Assembly: GCA_020048935.1 (NCBI GenBank)
Contig: JAIFLS010000181.1
Span: 1 to 10,521, forward strand
Source of the DNA: a bacterium
GTDB taxonomy: Bacteria; Verrucomicrobiota; Kiritimatiellia; UBA8416
Direction: 5' to 3'
DNA: 10,521 nt
A program made the position numbers and the translations under genes. Below, piece by piece: positions 1-5,061 of this stretch (within the stretch, counting starts at the first letter, position 1; every line of letters starts with the position of its first letter). Below the pieces are notes generated by a model. The model saw only the letters and a list, made by a program, of their open reading frames with translations, ran no database searches and was not told the origin of the DNA.

Positions 1-1011
1 GACGAGATCGTCTTCACCGGCTGCGCGACGGAAAGCAATAACATGGCGATCTTCGGGGCGATCCGGGCCAACCGGCGCCGGCGCCATATCATCACCACGG
101 CGGTCGAGCATCCCTCGGTGCTGGAGGTCTGCCGGGAGGCGGCGCGCGAGGGCTGCGAGGTGACCTTTGTCGGGGTGAACCGGCAGGGCGGGATCGATAT
201 CACGGAATTCATCCGCGCGTTGCGTCCGGACACGCTGCTGGTCTCGGTGATGCATGCCAACAACGAGACCGGCGTGATCTTCCCGGTGGCGGAGCTGGCG
301 CGGCTGACCAAGGAGACCGATCCGGCGATTCTCTTCCATACCGATGCCACCCAGACGGTCGGCAAGCTGGATATCGATCTAAAGGGCGACCTGGCGCAGG
401 TGGACATGCTCTCGTTCTCGGGGCACAAGCTCCACGCTCCGAAAGGGGTGGGGGCCTTGTACCTGCGGCGCGGTACCGCCTGCCGTCCGTACCTGTGTGG
501 CGGGCACCAGGAGCGTGGGTTGCGGGCCGGCACGGAGAACGTCGGCCACATCGTCGCTTTGGCGAAGGCCTGCGAACTGGCGATGGCCGCCCGGACCGAC
601 GAGACCCGCGTGGCGGCGCTGCGCGACCGGCTACAGTCGGCATTGTGCGAGCGTATCCCCTGGCTGGAGGTCAACGGGGCGGGGGCGGCACGGTTGCCCA
701 ACACGCTGAACCTGGCGTGCCACAGCATCGAGGGCGAGGCCATTCTCTACCAGCTTGACGAGCACGGGATCTGCGCATCGAGCGGATCGGCCTGCACCTC
801 GGGCTCGCTGGACCCGTCGCATGTGCTCAAGGCGATGAAGGTCCCCTTCACGGCGATGCATGGCTCGGTGCGTTTCAGTCTCTGCCGGTATACGACCGAT
901 GCCGAAGTCGATACGTTGATCGAGGTGTTTCCAGGGATCGTCCAGCGTTTGCGGCGGCTGTCGCCGTACTGGGATGCGGCCGCCGGACGGCCGCAGGAGG
1001 GGCATTCATGA
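1..1011 (+). CDS. nifS: NifS-type cysteine desulfurase, 5' end cut by window edge
   Basis: PLP-dependent cysteine desulfurase, which removes sulfur from L-cysteine and passes it as a persulfide to Fe-S or other sulfur acceptors in the cytoplasm. The reading frame is open from base 1, and the first visible residues (IVFTGCATESNN) are the conserved family motif, so the ATG at 43 is internal. About 55-65 N-terminal residues are missing and 336 are visible. Seen in order: His of AVEHPSV, Asp and Gln of HTDATQTVGK, the PLP-binding Lys in SGHKLHAPKG (codon 427-429), and the active-site Cys in SSGSACTSGS (codon 793-795). The C-terminal LRRLSPYWD resembles nitrogenase-type NifS rather than the IscS tail. 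The stop overlaps the next start as ATGA, so it is probably co-transcribed with metX-metW. This position suggests a housekeeping or amino-acid sulfur role; no nif genes are visible. Confidence 0.93.
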   Translation, partial: DEIVFTGCATESNNMAIFGAIRANRRRRHIITTAVEHPSVLEVCREAAREGCEVTFVGVNRQGGIDITEFIRALRPDTLLVSVMHANNETGVIFPVAELARLTKETDPAILFHTDATQTVGKLDIDLKGDLAQVDMLSFSGHKLHAPKGVGALYLRRGTACRPYLCGGHQERGLRAGTENVGHIVALAKACELAMAARTDETRVAALRDRLQSALCERIPWLEVNGAGAARLPNTLNLACHSIEGEAILYQLDEHGICASSGSACTSGSLDPSHVLKAMKVPFTAMHGSVRFSLCRYTTDAEVDTLIEVFPGIVQRLRRLSPYWDAAAGRPQEGHS

Positions 1012-2861
1012 GCGACGGTGTCGGCAAGGTCGAGACCCGTGTGGCGCGGATCGCGTTGCCGCCGGAGGGGTTTGCGCTGGAGCGCGGCGGCGTGCTGCGC
1101 GAGCTTGAGATCGCCTACGAGACCTATGGCGACCTGGCGGAGGACCGGCGCAATGTGATCTTCATCTGCACGGCGCTCTCCGGGGATGCGCATGCCGCCG
1201 GCTATCATACCGACCCCGAAAAGGATCCCGGCTGGTGGGAGGCGATGATCGGTCCCGGGCGCGGGATCGATACGCGCTACTACCACGTTGTCTGCGCCAA
1301 TATCCTCGGCGGTTGCAAAGGCACGACGGGCCCCCGCTCGATTGATCCGGCGACGGGGCGTCCCTACGGTGCGCGTTTCCCGGAAATGACGGTCGCGGAT
1401 ATCGTCGAGACCCATTGCCTGCTGCTCGGGCATCTCGGGATCACACATCTGGCGGCGGTCGTCGGCGGGTCGTTCGGGGGCATGCAGGTGCTGGAATGGG
1501 CCGTGCGGCGTCCGGCGATGATGGACCGCTGTGTGTGCATCGCCACGGCCGCCTCGCTATCGGCGCAGGCGCTGGCCTTCGACAGTGTGGCGCGCAACAT
1601 GATCACATCCGATCCGGACTGGTGCGACGGCGATTACTACGGCAGAGGGGCGGGACCGGCCAAGGGACTGGCGCAGGCACGGCAGCTCGGGCACATCACC
1701 TATCTCTCGCAGGATATCATGAAAAGCCGCTTCGGGCGTGAACGCCGTGCCGATACCGGTGACGAGGAGGGCGGCGTGGGTGCGCCTTCCGAGTTCCAGG
1801 TGTCCAGTTACCTGGAGTACCAGGGCATGAAGTTCGTCAACCGCTTCGATGCGAACTCCTATCTGCGTATCATGCGGGCCATGGATGATTTTGACCTGGC
1901 AACCCGCTATCCGGGTGGCCTGGAGGAGGCATTCGCCCCGGTGGCGGCCAAGCTGCTGGTGGTCGCGGTCAGCAGCGACTGGCTGTTCCCGCCCGAACAG
2001 TCGAAGGAGATCGCCAACGCGCTGCTGCGGGCGGGCAAGGCTGTCTCGTACTGCCTGATCAAGGCCCCCTACGGGCATGATGCCTTCCTCGTCGACATCG
2101 ATAACCTGGTCTCGGTCGTGCATGCCTTCCTGCCGTGGGTGGGAGAGGGCAGGGCGGCTGCCGACCTGGCGAACGAGGTGCCTGAATTGCCAACTGGGGG
2201 GCGAGCGTCCTCGCGAGCCGACGCGGCAAAGGGTTCCTTGCGGCACGCCGATGTCAAATTCGCGACGGGGGCGGAGCGCGAGGTGATCGCCCGCATGATC
2301 GCGCCGGGGGCGCGGGTCCTGGACATCGGCTGCGGGCATGGCGAGCTGTTGGCGCTGCTGGATGCGCGCCGCGGGGCGTCGGGGATCGGAGTGGATATCG
2401 ATCTGCGGCAGGTCGTGCAGGTGCTCAACCGGGGATACGACATCTTCCAGGAGGACATCGACGGGGGGCTGGCCATGATCCCCGACGGGGCGTACGACTG
2501 CGCGATCCTCAGCGAGACCCTGCAGGTGGTCCAGCGTCCGCGCCTGGTGCTGAACGAGATGCTGCGGGTGGCGCGCGAGGGGATCGTCAGTTTCCCCAAT
2601 TTCGGGAATTACGGCCTGATCTGGCAGTTGCTGCGTTCCGGGCGCATGCCCGTCGGCAAGGCGCTGCCGTTCCAGTGGTACAACACGCCGAACATCCATT
2701 TGTTCACCCTGCGCGATTTCGAGTTGCTGTGCCGCGAGGATTCGATCCGGATACTGGAGACTGTCGCCCTAAGCGACGCCCGCCTCGGGAAAAGCCTGCT
2801 CTCGCTGGGCTTGCGCAATCTCGGGGCGGACCGGGTACTGGTGCGGGTGACGAGGCCCTAG
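1008..2861 (+). CDS. metX-metW: Fused homoserine O-acyltransferase (MetX) and methionine biosynthesis protein MetW
   Basis: Two-domain protein of 617 residues. Residues ~10-385 are MetX, an alpha/beta-hydrolase that acylates homoserine in methionine synthesis. Seen are ALSGDAHAAGY, GGCKGTTGP, the nucleophile elbow GGSFGG (Ser155), Asp324 in SSDWLFPPEQ and His357 in YGHDAFLVD, a complete catalytic triad. Residues ~415-617 are MetW, a methyltransferase-fold protein: DIGCGHG (439-445), SETLQVVQRP, EMLRVAREGIVSFPNFG and WYNTPNIHLFT. MetX and MetW are usually separate adjacent genes; here one frame runs through both with no stop. The linker (~390-414) carries GGRASSRAD, which looks repeat-derived. 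A strong Shine-Dalgarno (AGGAGG, 995-1000) lies 7 bases before the ATG, which overlaps the nifS stop. Acetyl versus succinyl specificity cannot be read from motifs alone. Confidence 0.93.
   Translation: MSDGVGKVETRVARIALPPEGFALERGGVLRELEIAYETYGDLAEDRRNVIFICTALSGDAHAAGYHTDPEKDPGWWEAMIGPGRGIDTRYYHVVCANILGGCKGTTGPRSIDPATGRPYGARFPEMTVADIVETHCLLLGHLGITHLAAVVGGSFGGMQVLEWAVRRPAMMDRCVCIATAASLSAQALAFDSVARNMITSDPDWCDGDYYGRGAGPAKGLAQARQLGHITYLSQDIMKSRFGRERRADTGDEEGGVGAPSEFQVSSYLEYQGMKFVNRFDANSYLRIMRAMDDFDLATRYPGGLEEAFAPVAAKLLVVAVSSDWLFPPEQSKEIANALLRAGKAVSYCLIKAPYGHDAFLVDIDNLVSVVHAFLPWVGEGRAAADLANEVPELPTGGRASSRADAAKGSLRHADVKFATGAEREVIARMIAPGARVLDIGCGHGELLALLDARRGASGIGVDIDLRQVVQVLNRGYDIFQEDIDGGLAMIPDGAYDCAILSETLQVVQRPRLVLNEMLRVAREGIVSFPNFGNYGLIWQLLRSGRMPVGKALPFQWYNTPNIHLFTLRDFELLCREDSIRILETVALSDARLGKSLLSLGLRNLGADRVLVRVTRP
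2200..2219 (+). repeat. GC-rich imperfect hairpin inside the MetX-MetW linker
   Basis: The linker DNA can fold as GGC-GA-GCG, loop TCCT, CGC-GA-GCC: two 3-bp stems separated by a tandem G-A mismatch. It encodes GGRASSRAD in frame, between two well-conserved domains. No second copy is present in this window. I recall similar 'GGCGAGCGTCCTCGCGAGCC' strings dispersed in PVC-group genomes, but could not check this. Confidence 0.4.
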
Positions 2862-2867
2862 GGGGAA

Positions 2868-2902
2868 CAGACTGCAGACTACAGGCTGTAGACCGAAGAC
2901 TG
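2868..2902 (+). repeat. 'CAGACTG...GACCGAAGAC' low-complexity repeat, copy 1
   Basis: This stretch starts 7 bases after the metX-metW stop. It reads CAGACTGCAGACTACAGG then CTGTAGACCGAAGACT and includes a small inverted repeat CTACAG/CTGTAG (2879-2891). The outer blocks CAGACTG and AGACCGAAGAC recur on the minus strand at 8154-8172, where they overlap the stop of another gene. It appears non-coding. Confidence 0.55.
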
Positions 2903-2905
2903 AAT

Positions 2906-2942
2906 TGTTGGGCGTTGGATGTTGGTTGTTGGGCGTTGAAAA
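2906..2942 (+). repeat. TTGGNNG heptamer array, copy 1
   Basis: Head-to-tail 7-base units in the order TTGGGCG, TTGGATG, TTGGTTG, TTGGGCG, then TTGAAAA. All 37 bases are identical to 4706-4742. It lies in the metX-metW/cysE spacer, 41 bases before the cysE start. The exact 7-base periodicity with two variable positions per unit is seen directly. It could be translated in frame with cysE from an upstream ATG at 2905, but that would be an artefact of the repeat. Confidence 0.8.
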
Positions 2943-2982
2943 GTGTTTTCGACGACGTGTATTTGGACACGGGGGGCAAATC

Positions 2983-3957
2983 ATGGAAATGAAAAATGAG
3001 CTGGATATGATCCTGCCGGATGTGATGAAAGGGCTTTCCGCCTGCGAGGGCTGCCCGATTCATTTCAGCGGCGGACGCCGCGGGCTGACGGTTGCCGGTC
3101 AGCAGTCCGTGATCGAGGTTCTTGATGACCTGATCGCCACCTTTTTCCCCGGCTGCCATTTGCGCCGGGCCACCGCCGGGGCTTACGGTGCCGAGGCTAT
3201 GGCTTCGCTGGAGAAGACGGCCATGACCCTGCGCGAGCAGGTGCGCCAGGCATTCGAGTACCAGTGCGCGATCAACCAGTGCAAGGAGGATTGCCACAAG
3301 TGCGACCAGCGGGCCATCCGGACTGTCGGGGAGTTGATTCGTGCATTGCCGGAACTGCTGCGCGTGCTGCACAAGGATGTGCAGGCCGCGTACGAGGGCG
3401 ACCCGGCCGCGCGTTCGACGATGGAAGTGGTCATGAGCTACCCGGGGGTGTTTGCCGTGACGGTCCACCGGATCGCGCATTGCCTTTACAAGCTGGAGGT
3501 GCCGCTGATCCCGCGCATGATGGCCGAGTACGCGCACTCCAGGACCGGCATCGACATCCATCCCGGCGCGACTATCGGCGAGGGCTTCTTCATCGACCAC
3601 GGCACCGGGGTCGTGATCGGCGAGACCTGCGAGATCGGCCGCAATGTGAAGATCTACCAGGGGGTGACGCTGGGCGCGCTGAGCTTTGTCAAGGACGATG
3701 AGGGGCATCTGGTCAAGGGGATCAAGCGTCATCCGAACGTCGAGGACGGTGTGGTCATCTATGCCGGAGCGACTATCCTCGGTGGCAAGACGACCATCGG
3801 CGCCGGAACGGTCATCGGCGGCAACGTGTGGTTGACGCATACCGTCCCGCCCGGATCGAAAGTGTACAACCAGCAGCCCAGCCCGCTCATCCGCGAGGTC
3901 GACGGAAGCTGGAAGACCTCCGAGGGTCCCTGGAACAACACCGGTGACGGGATTTGA
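2983..3957 (+). CDS. cysE: Serine O-acetyltransferase with a cysteine-rich N-terminus
   Basis: Transfers acetyl from acetyl-CoA to L-serine, giving O-acetylserine for cysteine synthesis. Of 324 residues, the C-terminal ~150 form a left-handed beta-helix hexapeptide-repeat domain. The expected active-site residues are visible: Asp191 (TGIDIHPGA), Asp205-His206 (FIDHGTGVVIGET) and Arg249-His250 (KRHPNVEDG). The layout resembles the longer EpsC/SrpH-like serine acetyltransferases. The N-terminal alpha-helical part is unusual, with Cys21-x2-Cys24 (CEGC) and Cys95-x4-Cys100-x3-Cys104-x2-Cys107, a possible metal or redox site. I chose ATG 2983, which follows a GGGGGG stretch at 2971-2976; starting at 2905 would add residues encoded by the heptamer repeat, and ATG 2989 is a minor alternative. 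Its place after nifS and metX-metW fits sulfur amino-acid metabolism. Confidence 0.9.
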   Translation: MEMKNELDMILPDVMKGLSACEGCPIHFSGGRRGLTVAGQQSVIEVLDDLIATFFPGCHLRRATAGAYGAEAMASLEKTAMTLREQVRQAFEYQCAINQCKEDCHKCDQRAIRTVGELIRALPELLRVLHKDVQAAYEGDPAARSTMEVVMSYPGVFAVTVHRIAHCLYKLEVPLIPRMMAEYAHSRTGIDIHPGATIGEGFFIDHGTGVVIGETCEIGRNVKIYQGVTLGALSFVKDDEGHLVKGIKRHPNVEDGVVIYAGATILGGKTTIGAGTVIGGNVWLTHTVPPGSKVYNQQPSPLIREVDGSWKTSEGPWNNTGDGI

Positions 3958-3972
3958 ACACGATTTGACGGC

Positions 3973-4000
3973 TTGACTTTTGTGCGTGGCGTGGTATTCT
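3973..4000 (+). promoter_or_regulatory. Likely sigma-70-type promoter of the rpmH-rnpA-yidD-yidC block
   Basis: TTGACT (3973-3978) and TATTCT (3995-4000) are separated by 16 bases, close to the -35/-10 consensus. They end 48 bases before the rpmH start, in the only real gap between cysE and rpmH. An alternative -35, TTGACG at 3965-3970, would give a 24-base spacer and is less likely. Confidence 0.6.
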
Positions 4001-4048
4001 CGCCGCTTTTATTGATGAATTACTGTTGATTGAAAGAGGATCTCGCGT

Positions 4049-4186
4049 ATGAAAATGATGTATCAGCCGTCGAACAAGAAACGTGCCCGTAAAATCGGCT
4101 TCCGTGCCCGCATGGCGACGGCCAACGGTCGCAAGGTGCTGCAGCGTCGCCGGCGCAGGGGCCGTGCACAGCTAATCGTCGTTTGA
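4049..4186 (+). CDS. rpmH: 50S ribosomal protein L34
   Basis: Small, very basic ribosomal protein of the large subunit, 45 residues, in the normal length range for the family. It begins MKMMYQPSNKKRARKIGFRA, followed by RMATANGRKVL and an Arg-rich segment. The family signature (QPSxxKRxRxxGFRxRMxTxxGRxVLxxRRxKGR) is easy to see. A Shine-Dalgarno AAAGAGGA (4033-4040) sits 8 bases before the ATG, and a good promoter lies upstream. rnpA follows directly. In many bacteria dnaA and the replication origin lie on the other side of rpmH, but here the neighbour is cysE, so no origin can be claimed. Confidence 0.96.
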   Translation: MKMMYQPSNKKRARKIGFRARMATANGRKVLQRRRRRGRAQLIVV

Positions 4187-4200
4187 TCGCGTTGTCGGGT

Positions 4201-4620
4201 ATGTCTGTTATCGGACCGTCTTCTGCTGCGCCGCGAGAATCCGCGTCGTTCAGACGTACGGTCCGATTGCTTTTGAACCGCGACTTCCAGCGGGTCTTCG
4301 AGGCCGGCCGCTCAATCGCGGGCAAGAACATGGTGATCTGGGTGGCCACTGCCGGCGGTGATGGCTCCCGGATGGGGGTGGTGGCCAGCAAGCGGACGTT
4401 CCGCCGGGCGGTGGATCGCAACCGCGCCAAACGGCTGATCCGCGAGGCGTTCCGCAAGGAGCGGCACCGCCTGAGCGTCAACGGTGATCTGGTGATCGTG
4501 GCGCGGCGTCGGATCCTGGAGGCGGGTGGCGCGGCGACGCAGTCCGAGTTCGTGAAGCTGGTGCGGGCCTTGGGAATGGCGGGCGACAAGCCCGCCGCCT
4601 ACGGCGGTGGGCAAATATGA
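4201..4620 (+). CDS. rnpA: Ribonuclease P protein component
   Basis: Basic protein subunit that binds RNase P RNA and helps remove tRNA 5' leaders. 139 residues from ATG 4201. Seen are an N-terminal FRRTVRLLLNRDFQRVFEAG segment and the RNR signature in KRTFRRAVDRNRAKRLIREAF, both diagnostic; LVIVARRRI follows. The start is uncertain: TTG at 4183 overlaps the rpmH stop (TTGA) and would add six residues, and neither start has a convincing Shine-Dalgarno, suggesting translational coupling to rpmH. The last ~25 residues are Gly/Ala-rich and poorly conserved. The order rpmH-rnpA-yidD-yidC is the widespread bacterial arrangement. Confidence 0.93.
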   Translation: MSVIGPSSAAPRESASFRRTVRLLLNRDFQRVFEAGRSIAGKNMVIWVATAGGDGSRMGVVASKRTFRRAVDRNRAKRLIREAFRKERHRLSVNGDLVIVARRRILEAGGAATQSEFVKLVRALGMAGDKPAAYGGGQI

Positions 4621-4649
4621 ATTGGTAACTGGAGAAGAATCGAATCGAA

Positions 4650-4684
4650 CATCCAACAACCAACGCCCAACAACCAACGCCCAA
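4650..4684 (-). repeat. TTGGNNG heptamer array, copy 2 (inverted)
   Basis: Five 7-base units read on the minus strand as TTGGGCG, TTGGTTG, TTGGGCG, TTGGTTG, TTGGATG. It starts 30 bases after the rnpA stop and faces the direct array at 4701-4742 across a 16-base loop. The transcript could form a long imperfect hairpin between rnpA and yidD. Confidence 0.8.
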
Positions 4685-4700
4685 GTTGGGGAGAATTTAC

Positions 4701-4742
4701 TTGGATGTTGGGCGTTGGATGTTGGTTGTTGGGCGTTGAAAA
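4701..4742 (+). repeat. TTGGNNG heptamer array, copy 3
   Basis: Units TTGGATG, TTGGGCG, TTGGATG, TTGGTTG, TTGGGCG, then TTGAAAA. Positions 4706-4742 match 2906-2942 exactly over 37 bases, although the two sites are 1.8 kb apart with unrelated flanks. It lies just upstream of yidD. With the inverted array at 4650-4684 it forms a roughly 90-base inverted repeat. Confidence 0.8.
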
Positions 4743-4774
4743 AATGAAGTTTATAGTCGAGGACTAGGTAGGGT

Positions 4775-5061
4775 ATGCGCGGCTTTGGACTGTATCGGCT
4801 TCCGGTTCTGGTCATCAAGGCCTATAAGATGTGTGTGTCGCCGTATCTGGGGCCGAATTGCCTGTGTCGCCGTATCTGGGGCCGAATTGCCGGTTTGTGC
4901 CGAGCTGTTCGTCCTATGCGATCGAGGCCCTCGAGCGGTTCGGGTGCATTAGGGGTAGCTGGTTAAGTGTAAAGCGGATATGCAAATGCCATCCGTTTCA
5001 TCCGGGCGGTTTGGATCCGGTTCCGGATCATGGTGATAATCCTGTGGAGAATGAAACATGA
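4775..5061 (+). pseudogene. yidD: yidD, membrane protein insertion efficiency factor, frameshifted by a 29-bp tandem duplication
   Basis: YidD is a small membrane-associated protein thought to help YidC-dependent insertion. Frame 1 from ATG 4775 gives MRGFGLYRLPVLVIKAYKM then CVSPYLGPNC, and then runs into nonsense. The rest (RFVPSCSSYAIEALERFG, GSWLSVKRICKCHPFHPGG) continues in another frame to the stop at 5061. Removing one of two identical 29-base copies (4834-4862, 4863-4891) restores one clean 85-residue YidD with all conserved Cys, Pro and Gly positions. As written, translation from 4775 gives a scrambled 63-residue product; a GTG at 4831 could start a version lacking the N-terminal amphipathic helix. 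The stop overlaps the yidC ATG (ATGA), so coupling to yidC may depend on the intact frame. It may be a true mutation or an assembly error. Confidence 0.9.
4834..4891 (+). repeat. Exact 29-bp tandem duplication inside yidD
   Basis: Two identical copies, 4834-4862 and 4863-4891, each beginning TGTGTCGCCGTATC and ending CCGAATTGCC. 29 is not a multiple of three, which explains the frame change. There is no mismatch between copies, so the event is recent or artefactual. Confidence 0.95.

Noticed and set aside
43..45. ATG as the true start of the cysteine desulfurase
   Set aside because: The frame is open from base 1 and the residues before it match the conserved ESNN motif region, so this Met is internal.
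1557..2699. 380-codon open frame on the minus strand
   Set aside because: It lies opposite metX-metW, shows no recognisable motif, and is explained by high GC in the antisense frame.
2905..2982. Upstream ATG as the cysE start
   Set aside because: It would add 26 residues encoded by the heptamer repeat; the ATG at 2983 fits the protein and has a G-rich site upstream.
2704..3840. 378-codon open frame on the minus strand
   Set aside because: It lies opposite cysE and the spacer, and part of it is translated heptamer repeat; no family features.
3958..4048. Replication origin next to rpmH
   Set aside because: No dnaA gene and no clustered DnaA boxes are visible; the gap is only 91 bases and carries a normal promoter.
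4650..4742. CRISPR array
   Set aside because: Units are 7 bases with no spacers, and no cas genes are present.
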